NCBI GenBank assembly: GCA_024305405.1
Contig: JAKNDB010000079.1
Coordinates: 434,001-498,000, forward strand
Reading direction: 5' to 3'
From: Dirofilaria immitis
Lineage: Eukaryota > Nematoda > Chromadorea > Rhabditida > Onchocercidae
Length of the DNA: 64,000 nucleotides
The notes beneath the pieces are model-generated. The model ran no database searches. It had not been told where the DNA came from and worked only from the letters and a program-made list of their open reading frames with translations. Within the stretch, counting starts at the first letter, position 1, and every line of letters begins with the position of its first letter. The position numbers and the translations under genes were made by a program. Below are positions 1 through 12,421 of this stretch, piece by piece.

Positions 1-530
1 TTCTTTGCAACAAATTCCATTTTCTGGGTTTGGCATTTTAGATGCTTAAAAATTTCATTCCTTCTCTTTTTCTATTCATATTTATTTCGTTTTAACGTTT
101 GCTTTGTAATCAAAATTATTGAAATACAATTTACTCAATTCATCATTTCCTTTCCCTTTAAACTCTCTTTCTCCATTTCTTTCTCACATATACACTCTCG
201 ATTCCGATTCTTCATTCCCAAAATTTAGTTCTTATTTGCCAAAGAAGCAATCAAAAAGATTCATACACACAACAACAGTTTGATTTAATTTTCGTTGAAG
301 TCCAATTACATATACTCCTTACAAATCTTTTTAACAATTGATGTTCACATAGACAAATGATTGTATGCATGCTTTATTTGCATATTTCCACGAACATTTA
401 CAAATTCATACATAAACACAACTTAAAAACCCTACAAACCACTCTTTGTCCTATACAAAAGAATAGCAAAAAGGTATAGCATATTTTTAATTTCACATAT
501 TTTAATATAAATACTAAAAATTAGAAAAAT

Positions 531-862
531 GAATAAATTCGAAGATTTACAAATTGTTAATTGTTTCTTAATTCCTTAAATCTTTGATAGCTTTAAATTA
601 AGCAAAGTTTATTTAAAAATTTAAAGCTGAATTTCACAAATTATTAATCGTTTTTCAAAATTTTCAAACCTTTGATGCAAAAAATTTATTTAAAAATTTA
701 AATTAAAAAAAAGTTACATCATCAGAAACTGAGAATCTATTTTTTTGCCACTATGGATAAATTCGAATATTACAAATTATTAGTTTTTAAATTCTTTCAA
801 CCTTTTATAGCTAATTATTTTCTTAAAGTATATGTATATATACTTTTTATTTAAAAATATAA
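531..862. repeat. Degenerate tandem repeat, about three units of 90-110 bp
   Basis: Three successive segments (about 531-625, 626-712 and 754-862) share the same order of short blocks: an 'aattcgaa..tacaaatt' type start, a 'cttt.ata.ct' middle and a 'tatttaaaaat.taaa' end. Identity is moderate and indels are frequent, so this is an old local duplication. No coding potential was seen. Confidence 0.45.
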
Positions 863-962
863 ATTTTGGAAAATGATATTATAAAGAAATAATTTATTTT
901 CATCAATGATTTAATATTCCCGTATGTTTGCTTTACTTAAAAAAGTATATATACATATACTT
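825..962. repeat. Inverted repeat with about 20-bp arms
   Basis: The left arm at about 826-845 (aagtatatgtatatatactt) is the reverse complement of the right arm at about 943-962. The arms enclose about 100 bp. Each arm is itself close to palindromic, so cruciform or hairpin formation is possible. No flanking target-site duplication was recognised, so it is not called a MITE. Confidence 0.5.
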
Positions 963-2684
963 AAAAAAATATATATATTTAAAAACCTGATCTCAGAAAT
1001 ATGGTTTTACGTATTTGCTTGAATACGATATCTACAGCGCAATAAATTGTATGATTCGAGATTTTATGCATCATTCAAGGTCATCACGATCATTTGTATT
1101 CGTATAAAAGGCAACGGTTAACCATTCATATTACCATTTTTTTTCGCTAAAAATGTAGTAGGTGATGTGCTGAATTTTTGAAAAAAAGTTACGAATCCAT
1201 TTTAATTTATACTTAGATATAGCTTTAGCTAATATGTGGTTATCGTTTATTTGGAACACGTAAAACGAACATCATTGGCACTGGTTCTATCATCACCATA
1301 TTTCCATCTTGTGATAAGCGTTGATTATAGTTATTATCAGTCTATGTGAAAATAAATTTACATATAAAATCGCTTTAAAAATTATTATATATCTCATAGA
1401 TTGATAATTTTGAAATTTATTCAATTTCAATTTGATTTTACGATTTTTCGATCAAAAATTTTTCGACAGAAACATAAACAATTTTGCTTATTGATACCTA
1501 TGATTGATTGTAAACAGAAAATCATTAAGTAATCTAAAACTTATTCAGTTATTTAAATCTCAGACATCTACCTGCCGCCTGTTTCAATCAATCTTCTACA
1601 ATTACTGATTACGCAAGAAAAAAGTATAATACTTAGACCTTCTTGAAATATTTTTACAAACCGGTAATTATTTGATTATAAATCGGGATGAATATCACTT
1701 CAAAGTGAACTCACATATTCTCCCGTAATATCATTCTACTGCTTGTTTGTTTAAATCAAACAAGGTATTTTAACCTCACATATAAAAACAGTAAAATGAT
1801 ATCATTGACGATGATGATGTAAACAGTTAGGTGCTATCACTTACACAACAAATCCATAGTTTCTTTCGGAGGAAGTTATATTCATATCATTCCAAAAACA
1901 CTTATATACCGACACTAATAAGCAATTCTTGACCTTTAAACTATCACATTTCATTCATCCATTTCACAACATCATGTCGTACAAAACAAACATATCAACG
2001 ACTGTTTCCTATAACGGCTCTGAAAAATGTAACTCAACAACTTTGTCACCTGGAAGTTTCTTCCCCATCATCTTTCTTATTTTAAAATCTAAAAAATCTA
2101 TAAACTGACGAAAACTTTATGAAAATTCATCATATCACAAAAAATGTTATAGAGTGAACAATTATATGACGCCAGTTACCAATCGATGATTAAAAAATGT
2201 GTTTTTCGAATTTATAATTAAAAAAATATGGATCAGATTCAGAAAATTCAAAAAACTATGAACTACATCACCTTTGGAGAATGTGAGAACACAATTAAAG
2301 AATCAATCATAAACTTGATGAATTACTCAACAAATACTAACCGAATGAATTAAATCATTTTCCAATAAACATGATGAATATGGAAACAAATTAAAATGTT
2401 ATGCAAACGAAATCTTAAATAAGTATCCCAGTTATCACCTTTCAATAAAAAACCATACTTTTTATCTTCTAAATGCGATAACTTTTTTGTTCATCTTATA
2501 ATATGTGTTTTTTTGTTTATTTGGTTATACCGAAATCCAAAAAACCTTATAACAGAGACAGCAATTATTGCTCTAAATCAGAATTCAAAATTCAACTGAT
2601 CAGATAGTGAACATACGATGAATTGCACGAAACACATTATCATGAACGAAACTATTATCCAGAGAAATTAAAAATTTCATTTCC

Positions 2685-5600
2685 TTAAACCAGAAATTCG
2701 ACCCCAATAACACGTCCTTCAACGGTGGTATTTTGAAGAGATTTACGGGCACGTTCCGCATCCGAAGCTATGGCAAAAGTAACTTTTGCACAGCCTGGTG
2801 CAATCATTTCTGTCAAATCTACGGGACCAAACTGCTGGACACGATCACGCACAATTTGCCATGTGTAATCCAAAGGAAGCTAGAATATTGATCATAATGC
2901 GTTATTAATTGCTGATAGTAGTTTTTTTGACATATTTCAAATATAATTTAATGCACAGGAGAAGAATCAAATCATACCAGAAGAATGCTTTGTCGAAAAT
3001 CAGGAATCGAAATCGAAATACAGAAGTTATTCAGGAATATTATACCATCAAATTCAAACCCATCATTTGATGAAATCTGGCAAAAGGCAGAACTCACATT
3101 TTTAATGATAATCGAACGCGAACCATTGAAACCACTGACACCACCGAATGTAGAATAACCAGAATTGGAAGCTGAGAGAGATGCGGACGATGATGTATAA
3201 GTAGATGAAAACGGCATAACCGAAGAAATACTGCTCGGCTGAAGGCCTGTTACTGGACCACCTTGATAGGCAGATTGACTGGTATATGGAGCTGATGTGC
3301 TATCATAGGAATTATGAGATGTTGTTGAGGAGGTGAGCGACGAAATTATTGAAGAAACATCACCTAATGGTGCACCATTTGCGCCCAAACCCATACCAAC
3401 TCCACGTAAACCTACAGGCAATTCTCCTTCTTTCCGATCATCAATCGGGTCAAATTTATCCATTTTGACATTAATTTGACGATCAAAAACACGCTGATTA
3501 TTTAACATTGAAATGGCTTGCACAGCTTCGATAGGATGAGTAAACTGTACGACAGCCATACCCTTACTTCGACCTTCTTTATCTAATTGAAGATCAACCC
3601 ATGTAACTTTACCGGCCAATGAGAAATAATCTGTCACTCGTCCACTTTGCACGTTGTACAGGAGCTAAATTAAAATATTTCTTTGAAAATATTAAAAACA
3701 TAAAGAAAAATTACATACGACTTCGAAAATTTGAACTCTGAGATATAGGATGAGAATCTAAAGTAAGCCGCGGATCTACGAATGAGAATTGCTGTCATAT
3801 AACATGCGAAACTAACGTTCGACACAAAAACACGATTGGTTAGTGGTCCTGTAATATGAAGTTGTCGCAGAAATGCCGGACTAAGGCCGTATGTTTCAAA
3901 TTGCTCCTCTTGACGATTACGAGTATCCAAATTCGCTGTAGCAGTTCCGCCATGAAGACCGTTCAGAAAATCAACACCTGTGTCTTCCTTAACTTTTCGG
4001 AAAAATGCGACAGGATCCTGAACATATGTTGATTTCAGCAGAGTCAACAATCTGCAGAACAAGATGCGCAATAAATAATAAACCAACTAACCTAAGAAAT
4101 TTTTAGCGGAGGATAATTACTGATTATTATCTAGCACATTTAACTGCAATACTGGCTAGGAAAAGAACTCAGTAGAGTATTAATGAAAAAAATAGACCAA
4201 TGAAATGATTCAGTTATTAATCAAATGAAAAAGAAGAAACAATTCAGTTAAATATCAACTACAGCACTCGCATTCATAATATCAAAATATTTTTTCAAAG
4301 AAGGAAAAGAAAGGGAGAAGTCGAAAAGGGATCAAAAAGAAACCAGTGAAAGAGACATAAACCATGCTATTTTTTAAAATAAGTCACTAGGTACGGCTGC
4401 AATCATAAGATGAAAAATTATAGGATGAATTAAGAACTGTGTATGAGTCACAAAATATTTACTCGAATTTCTTTTGCTGTAAGCAAACGATCATTCATCG
4501 GATAACGGTGCAAAGCATCGACACAGCGCTGAACTGATTCTTTTTCTCGAAACTCAACAACAGCTGCACCTTTCGATTTCCCCTTACGGTCTTCCAAAAG
4601 CTCCACAAAATTAACCTAAATATCCAGAGTAGCATTTTAACTACTTCAGAAATGGAACTCTTTTTCCATCTGTATTACCTTAAATTATATCTCATCAAAT
4701 ACAAATGTGATGATTCAACGAATGGTGATATCATTTGAAAGATTCAAATAAGTCGAAAAGAGAACCCGATTTGTGTTATTTTGCTCGGTAGAATCATCGA
4801 AAACCTGCATAAGTGAATTAAATTTGTTCTGATGGCTGATGTACGAATATCTTAAGGATCATATGTGCGACCATGACCAGAGCGGTCAAATGATCAAGGG
4901 GTGAAACATGTTGCACTGAATGATCGGATTATTTCTGATATTTAACAGGAGATATTCAGTCGTTCGACGGAACAGAATGATTTCATTATTACAAGAAAAC
5001 AGCGCATCCAGTTAAATGGTATCGTTCAGTAGAAAAAGGAATACGGATAATCAGGTGAATTTGAAACTGTTCAAAACCCAATAAAATTCGAAAAAATGCG
5101 TTTGATTAATTAAGCATCGAAGCTAAGAAACATCAACAACAGCTTCTGAACACAGCTCTGCTGTATTTTCGAATCAAGCGGGTGTTATCAGGTATATTTA
5201 TATGCGTAATCATAATTAGAATAACACTTATGGAGATAGCGACAAACAGTGTGAAAACCTACAAAAGTCAAAGTGAAACCAGAAAACAGACCATACCTCA
5301 CCAGCCTTTTCTCGAACCAAATCTTTTAGTTCCATCCAACGTACATCATATGGAATGTTTGCAATATAAACCATTCGGTCATTCCGTACGCCACCGGCGC
5401 CACCTCGACGACCATCTAAATTTATGTCAGAAGATGTCCAACGATATGACTGTCTCAAAGATAGATGAAACATTGTTTAATGAAACGAATGGCCGAAGAT
5501 TTCAATGATGAAAAGCAGCTATTCAAAAATTTGAAGAAATAATCAATGAGTTGTTACTTCGGGATTTAAAACTATATCATATTTTCAACAACTGATCATA

Positions 5601-6335
5601 AAATTTTTTCTAGACAATTAAATAAATTTCAAATTTTGCTTTAGATATTGCCGACTGAAAACAAAAAGTGCCGAATGTGGAACGATAGAAATCACATAAT
5701 TTGAATCGCTATGACCATAGAAAAAATAAAATTGTGGCTCACAAGTGAATCGAATGATCCTAGGACACACGCATGCAACTCATACGCACGCGTTCATGAC
5801 GATTGTCACGTAATGATAAAAAGTCTTAGAGAAAAAATTTTCTAATATTTCTTAGTTTTTCGAAAGTTCTCCATTAATTAAACTGCAGAGGTGCATTTGG
5901 GAAAAAAGAATCAATGATGGGAAATAATTTGACCACAAAATTCAAATCCAAGCGGAAAACTAGTATTTGCGTCTTCAAATTTAATTTTAAAATCCTATAC
6001 AAATTTCCAAACTCACCTCTATCTCGAAGTCTTCGCGGGCTACGATCACGACTGCTACCGCGACGTTGGCCACCTGCCATTCCACGGTCAATACCACTTT
6101 CACGTCGTGACCAACGCTCACTACCAACATTACCACTTCCACCACCACTACCACCACTACCACCACCACTACCAGCGATACCACCACTAGCACCACCGCC
6201 GCCTTCAACTTCATTATTCGCTCTCCAACGTTCACTACTAGCATTTTCACCTTTTAAACGCCATCGATCACCTGATCCTGCATCTTTGAACGAAGTTGGC
6301 GGTGAGAAATCTCGGTCTAACAGCGATGAAGTCAT
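2685..6335 (-). CDS. hnRNP M / MYEF2-like RNA-binding protein, three RRMs
   Basis: Role (family knowledge): nuclear RNA-binding protein controlling pre-mRNA splicing. Six exons join in frame: 6335-6017, 5415-5297, 4615-4463, 4017-3817, 3664-3098 and 2879-2685, giving about 517 residues. The N-terminus is rich in Gly, Ser and Arg, with a long Gly/Ser run and an RS-like stretch (GSSRDRSPRR). RRM1 starts at VYIANIPYDVRWMELK and carries KGKSKGAAVVEF as RNP1. RRM2 starts at NRVFVSN, with RSKGMAVVQF as RNP1 and the family-typical IEAVQAISMLN. A Ser/Gly/Tyr-rich linker leads to RRM3 (SIIIKNLPLDYTW), which ends at the stop in 2685-2687. This order matches human HNRNPM/MYEF2. The start ATG lies 3 nt after a 'ttttcag' acceptor, which suggests trans-splicing. 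No frame breaks were found. MYEF2 and HNRNPM cannot be separated by eye. Confidence 0.9.
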
Positions 6336-6345
6336 CTTCTGAAAA
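6336..6345 (-). promoter_or_regulatory. Likely spliced-leader trans-splice acceptor of the hnRNP M-like gene
   Basis: Read on the minus strand, a 'ttttcag' acceptor ends 3 nt before the start ATG at 6335, with no upstream exon visible. In nematodes this arrangement usually marks SL addition. Inference from sequence only. Confidence 0.55.
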
Positions 6346-7385
6346 TTAATAATCGGAATGATTAGAGCATCAATTAAGCAACGAACAGAGAAATCGATAA
6401 TACTACATAAACCAGCAAACTTATCCTATATCCCTAAAAAGATTTTAGATGACTTCATGGCTGTGATATAGTAATACATCAATTGGAAAGTCCATCCCAA
6501 CTCTCGAAGAATAGCACACAAATGGGATTCATTGATGAAACGGACGGAAAAAGATCAAGTTTTACATAAGTGCATGGAGAAAATATGTTTGAAGTCACGT
6601 AAAGCTTTAGTAAATGATGCAAGCCCACTACGTAGCATCATACGTTGCATGCTAGATCAAACGGATATTAACGCCACCAAACACAAACTAATCGAATCGA
6701 AATCGAATTGAATCAACGGATGAGAATCGCAATTTGACCATTTTATTAATTTGGATTCAAGAGAACGACGAGTAGCCAAAATTCGATAAAATCTTGGAGT
6801 TTGAGGAAATGGTGTTCATTTCCATTTTTTTGATTCATTTCATGAAGTTTCAGGGCATTCACCAGAAGTCACGGGAATAGCACCAGGGTTTATATACTAA
6901 TGATTCTACTCATATGTGGTAATCGATGGAGAAGTCACCGAGAAACGGAATATTAATTCACAAAATGCACAATTTTCCGCATGCTCTTAATACGGAAAAT
7001 GATTGATTTGGAGCATTAGACATTGATTCGGTTTTCAGATGACCTTTCTATCGATTATCACATGTAAGTGCACAATTTTGGTGCTTTTCGTCCGACTTCC
7101 CAGTGAATTTACGGAATTTTGAAAAATAAAAAAATTTGCAAATGTAAATTTTACGTTAGTTAAGGTTAATCGGACTATTTGTTTTGGTGGCTTACTGATT
7201 TTTATATTTACATTGAGCACTATTAATATGAATTGGCTCGAGAAGTTGTGTTATTACTGTTTGACTTGAAATTAAGTTTCAATTATACCACATATTGTCT
7301 TAGTAAATCCAATTTGAATGACCATATCTATGTCGTTCACTCCATATATGTATTTTTCAGCCAAGAAAAATAGCAAATATTTCGA
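6339..7385. other. Divergent intergenic region
   Basis: About 1 kb separates the leftward hnRNP M-like gene from the rightward TLS1-like gene, so it must hold the promoters of both. No specific element was recognised. A short minus-strand open frame at 7035-7220 has no supporting features and was not called. Confidence 0.5.
7351..7361 (+). promoter_or_regulatory. Likely trans-splice acceptor of the TLS1-like gene
   Basis: The sequence 'tatttttcag' ends at 7360, 25 nt before the ATG at 7386. It is a good nematode 3' splice site with no identifiable upstream exon, consistent with spliced-leader addition. Confidence 0.5.
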
Positions 7386-10056
7386 ATGTCTTTATTTAAA
7401 AAACCGACAAAGAAAAGACAGCGTCATTTACGTGAACGTTGGATTGATGAAGGCATAGAGGAAGAGGAAAAAGCCGAAATTGCGTTAGTTTTATATATTT
7501 TTTTGTGAAAATTTTATGAGTACTCTCTTGCTTTCTACTTAACATATACTCTGCCTTTTCTTTCTTGAACTTATATCAAAAAATTGTTTTTAAGTTTAAA
7601 TGAATTTAAAATAATGCACGATACTTCTGTATTAACCATATCAGAAATCTGAACTACTTGGTACCATTATAAGCGATATTTGAATATGATAAATAAAAGA
7701 TGAGCCCTTTTTTATTAAAATTTTTATTTTAGCATCATTTTACAAAAATTAAAAGGAAAAAATTTAGATGTAAACTAGAAGGTGTGAAAGAACTGCAAGA
7801 AAGTCGTGCACGCAAAAATGGATTGAATGCTGTGGAATGCGCTTTGGGTAAAGAGCTTGCAGCAGAATTCGTAGCAATGGATGATGATCCATTTCGACAA
7901 CGTGGCGGAGGTATGCTTCGATTATCTGAAGGACGCCAAGCCCAAATGTTAGTTTTATGATCCATTTTTTCGAAGGAAACTTTGATGCTTAAAAAAGGCA
8001 TTACATGTTCATATTTTAAAAACATTTGCAAATACTATTTGCCATATTAAGGCTTTCTCTCTGATGTCGGAAAATATGTCTTAATAAAATAATAATAGTT
8101 ATAAGGAAATTAAGGAAAATCATTGCTATTGGCGATAAGTTGCATTTCATAAAAAATAAGAATTTTAAACTATTCTCGTGTGCGTTGCTTGATTTTTAGG
8201 CATGCAGCAGATATCGAAGCTGGTATACGTGACCAATTCAAGAAAGAAAGCTTTCTAAGAGATGAACATGAAGAAATGTAAGTTTTGTTCAAAATACTGG
8301 GATTTAAATGAGGATTACTTTAATAAAAAAATCAGTTAAAATCTCAAAGCATCATCCGAACTTGCCAATAATTCACCCTAATTTATCTTTCAATGTTAGA
8401 GGAACTATGTGCCGAAAAATTCTGTTGTTTTATAATTGCTTTAGAGGAAAGCTATTAACTCTGTTTGAAATCTCTTACATATTCTATTGACATTTGTTGC
8501 ATTGTGTCATTTTACGAATCATGTACCCGTTTATTGGATTCATTTTCTAGAGCATTTTTGTTTAACATCTTATAATTTTACTAAAGCATATTTTTATAAT
8601 TTTACTAAATCGTATTTTTGAATTAAATATCGAATTTATAACATGTTTAATTTGTTATGTGTTAATTAGTTTTTACACACGTTTACTACTTTCTAAATAT
8701 GATAGATTCTGAATTTCTTTAATTGTTTTATCATATTGGGATATCATGGAATTCATTTGCTTTATATTAAATAGTACAGTAATATTCTACATGTCATAGC
8801 ATTTTATATTGCAGGAAAAAATATGTACAAGCAGAATTACGCAAGCGGAAAGCAGTTCAAGACTTGGAAAATAATGATGCAACGACGGTAACTTTTTTGT
8901 GAGTAACGTTAAATAAAAAAACTCACATGTGCAATATTCCCATTGGAATAAATACTTTATATAGAGTATTTACAAGTTATTTTCATTATAATTTATAATG
9001 GTTTAGAATTATTTTCGGCAGTATAATAAACCTCATGGATTTATTATGTTGCATTATAGTCCAAAGTACAAAGTATGGAAGATGCGCTTATGTGGAAAGC
9101 AGCAGAAAAAGTTCGCCTCTTTCGTAGTGAACGTAATGATGAGTTATTATCCAATCAAATGCTTGCTGGTATTCCTGAAGTGGACTTAGGCATTAAGTAA
9201 TTTTTTACTTTACTCATATTTTCATGCAGTTATTTTACTGTACTCAGTGAAATAGGTATATTCTTCTATTATTCAAATTATGCATCCACTTATCATAATA
9301 TTAAATTCCTTTTCCATCCTCCTTTTTTATCCTCTTCTTCCATTATCCTCTCATGTATTACATTTATTGATTCCAATGATGTAAGAAATTAAGATAATTT
9401 TGATTACGCAATAAAGTTTGTATGATGATTTGAAGCTTCAGTGCAAGGATGAGTAATATCATTGAGACAGAAAAGAAAAAGAGCGAAATGCTAAAGGAAG
9501 TGGTTGAGAAAAGACGAAATCTCGCTCAAGATAGCTTATTCAGTCAAGATCGTGCAAAAGACTTGGCAAAGGATTACGTACAACATTCTATTTGTAAGCG
9601 ATCAAATATTCAGTATACTATTTTTATATTTGAGATGTATTTTCTCTACCTTAGCTTTGTGAATTAACTATGACTAATCTTTTGAATACCGTGTTTATCC
9701 CAGTATCACTTTATGGTTTCTCTGAAAGATAATAAGTTGTCGTTATTTTAAAATTTAATTTTAATTTGTCATGCTAATATTTTCAGTTTATATGGAATCA
9801 ACCACACGCCTTGGTCAAGAAGATTGGCGCAAGAAATTGGAAAGATCTGACACTGAGGTAAGTCGAATGTCAATTATCTCGGGGAATTTTTTGAATGGTC
9901 GATCGAAAAGCTTTACTGATCTTTTACAATATTAATGAAATGAATTAGTTCCATATAATCCGTTAAGATAAATCTAAAATGTATTAATTTTAGGCTCAGG
10001 TGACGCTAACAGATGCAGACACTTTAAGAGGTGACGTGTCAATACACCGTTTATGA
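7386..10056 (+). CDS. C9orf78/TLS1 homolog (telomere length and silencing protein 1 family, splicing factor)
   Basis: Role (family knowledge): the human protein C9orf78 and fission-yeast Tls1 associate with the spliceosomal helicase Brr2 and affect splicing. Eight exons join in perfect phase: 7386-7483, 7768-7947, 8200-8277, 8815-8887, 9060-9196, 9442-9593, 9787-9857 and 9994-10056. The product is about 283 residues, against 289 in human. Diagnostic parts are a basic N-terminus (MSLFKKPTKKRQRHLRERW), a DDDPF block, the near-identical LLSNQMLAGIPEVDLGI block, and DYVQHSIFYME matching the human NYVQHNRFYHEE region. It is highly charged and probably mostly helical or disordered, with no membrane segment. 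No frame breaks were found. The CALML4-like gene lies about 0.8 kb downstream on the same strand. Confidence 0.9.
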
Positions 10057-10853
10057 TCATATTAATGAAATCTGAATAAAATTCAAATGTATCAAATAAA
10101 TTTCCATCCGTCAATCTTCAAACACATAATATGAAACATAAGCTTGACCCGTTAAACCGTCCGGTGAATTGATTCTTCAAGCACTTACATAATGTCAAGA
10201 ATGAATATCGAATCTCCTGATATCAATCAATATATGGGAGTAGACTAGCAAGGATGCAACTTATTTTCTACGGCGATCATAACATCGTAATTTATCATAT
10301 GAAGGGATCTTTTAGCTCCATTGTTGAAACCTTATGATCAATAATGTATTGATAAGGAATTTGTCTTCTCGAAAATAGTCGATCTAGTTGTTATTCGACA
10401 AGGTCGTCGGACATTTCTTCTCTGATTCGTTTTAATGACAAAACGGGGTCATACTCTTATGGCATCAATAATTGACATTACAAAACAAGGCGCTGTTGGT
10501 GCGGTAGATTCGAATCCATCAATGGTAGATATTCCCTTTCTTTTTTGGCATTCATTCGAAATTTAGGTTATTATAATTCAATAAGTAATCATATTTCATT
10601 TTAACCCAAAGTTATGAATCACTGCTGAAGATTTCTTAAAATGAATGTAACGAGAGTTTTAAAATTTCGAAATCATAATAATAATCTCATGTAATAGGAT
10701 ATGGCGCAGTAAAATAAAAGGATAAATTGCTAATTTACGAATAACTGAACATTAGAATGGGTCAGAGATTTTACTTCAGTAAATCAGAATTAATTTCCTT
10801 TTGGATAAAATATTGGGGAACAAAATTTTGAGAAAAATCAATCTTTTTTTCAG
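10057..10853. other. Intergenic region
   Basis: Lies between the TLS1-like stop and the first recognisable exon of the EF-hand gene. It should contain the TLS1 3' UTR and the missing first exon of the next gene. No other feature was found; a B-box-like motif near 10507 was rejected as a tRNA. Confidence 0.4.
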
Positions 10854-11787
10854 GCACAATATTTCACTCAACAAGAAATTCAAGGTAAGTTATACTGGAT
10901 TTCTTTTTGAAAGAAATTCTTATAAATTAATTATATGGCAATAGATGAATTGAAGGAATTGACTGGAATTCAGTTTATTTTTCATCTCATAATTTTATCC
11001 AAGATAAACAATAACTTGCCTTCTGATGCTACCCTAATGATCAAATTAGAATCATATCGAGTATACTGCATTATGCTGGGAATTCTGTTAATACGAAATT
11101 TCAAATTTAAATATTTAATTTTGCACTTCAGAATATCGCCAATGCTTTGCATTATATTGTCCTAAAGGATATGCACAGAATGCATCACATTTACGATATA
11201 TAATGCGCAGTCTTGGTTATACTCCAACTATACCCGAAACAATACAGTATTTTCGTAAATACGGTAATAATTAAATATCTGAATCTTTAAATTAAATAAT
11301 AATATTATTGTAATTTCGATTTCGATCACAACTAAATTGGATATCATCGTTATTTATATTTCAAAATTTATTAAGTTACTATGATAAATTTCCTGGAAGT
11401 GCATTTATAAAATAACTTAAAATATTTATTAAAAGAATTTGAATCCTAAATATCAGATAAATTTTTAGGACAAAATTGGATTTCCCATGCTTTTGGAAAT
11501 CCTAAATCAAGAAAAATCATAAAAATGATCCAGTAGAGGAAATTACTGGTGCATTCCGAGGAATTGATTCCAAAAATCAAGGTTGGATTACAGTACCTGA
11601 ATTCATCAATATTTTATCATCAGTTGGTGAGAAAATGTCACGAGAAGAAATTTATAATGTTCTTGAACAACTAAATATTACCGATGATCGAGTACCATTC
11701 AACTCATTGTTGAATCTTATTTCAAGCTTTCATACTGATCACAATTACTTTTCTGCTAACAACAACTGTCATGATATATACAAATAA
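10854..11787 (+). CDS. CALML4-like EF-hand protein, partial and frame-broken
   Basis: Role (family knowledge): calmodulin/essential-light-chain superfamily; human CALML4 is a light chain of unconventional myosin in brush borders. Exon 10854-10884 encodes YFTQQEIQ. Exon 11132-11263 encodes EYRQCFALY..., like human EYKECFSLYD, ending YFRKYG. The last exon, from about 11468 to 11787, encodes PVEEITGAFRGIDSKNQGWI, then SVGEKMSREE and a final EF-like segment. Calcium-binding loops look degenerate, as in light chains. The initiator exon was not found. Between about 11468 and 11540 the frame is not continuous: the motif FPMLLEILNQE and the downstream segment are in different frames with stops in each, next to A-runs and a CCC run. 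This could be assembly error or a pseudogene. Family call moderate, exact model uncertain. Confidence 0.65.
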
Positions 11788-12421
11788 CGATAAAAATTGA
11801 TAAGCCAGTATTCTGCCAACTGAATAATTGTTAAGTTGTACTAGCAACTAAGGAAACTTAAAATATTTTAAATACTTTTTACAAAATTTTCTAAAAAATA
11901 ATTTCTAATTTGATTAAATTTAAGCATTTTTTAAAATCCTTATTGTAAACAAGAGGAATTTTTAAAATACGAAAATATATCAGTTTTTGAGAAAAGTTTG
12001 TTGTTTTCTTCCGTTATAGCTAATACTGGCAATGATAATTCAGTCGACTTTTCGAAGCAATGAAATTTTAAAACTGATGGAATTTTTTTTTTTAAAATTT
12101 CCAATATTCGATTTCAAAAACTTTACTTAACAATAGGACATCATTCATTTTATTATGTAAGAGAAAAACGTAACTACATATTCAGATTTCAAAATATACA
12201 ATGATAAAAATGATAAACTGAAACTAGAAGCAGTTTATTATTGTAACTCAATAATATTTATCAATAATATTGATAAATCATGAAGGAAAACTAAATGAAA
12301 TTGGTGATTTTTTAAAGAAAAAGAAATTTTGAAAATTCTTTTCAAAAAATTCCTACTTTTCATAAAGCTTTTCATAAATCTCATATTAGAATGAAAAAAG
12401 AAGCTAAAATAAAAGAATTTT
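11788..12421. other. Convergent intergenic region
   Basis: AT-rich spacer between the stop of the rightward EF-hand gene and the stop of leftward GPAA1. Both 3' UTRs should lie here. No further feature was recognised. Confidence 0.5.

Larger units (their letters stand above)
1..2684. other. Non-coding region, no gene seen
   Basis: This AT-rich stretch lies downstream of the leftward hnRNP M-like gene. No long open frame with plausible splice sites was found on either strand. It contains a degenerate tandem repeat and an inverted repeat, both listed separately. The part nearest 2684 probably includes the 3' UTR of the hnRNP M-like gene. Confidence 0.6.

Noticed and set aside
5182..5508. Plus-strand 108-codon open frame
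   Set aside because: Overlaps the RRM1 exon of the hnRNP M-like gene on the other strand; its frame has no family signature.
5914..6342. Plus-strand proline-rich 142-codon frame
   Set aside because: Antisense shadow of the Gly/Ser-rich N-terminus of the hnRNP M-like exon.
10485..10535. tRNA-like B box ('gattcgaatcc')
   Set aside because: No matching A box, anticodon arm or paired acceptor stem could be formed around it.
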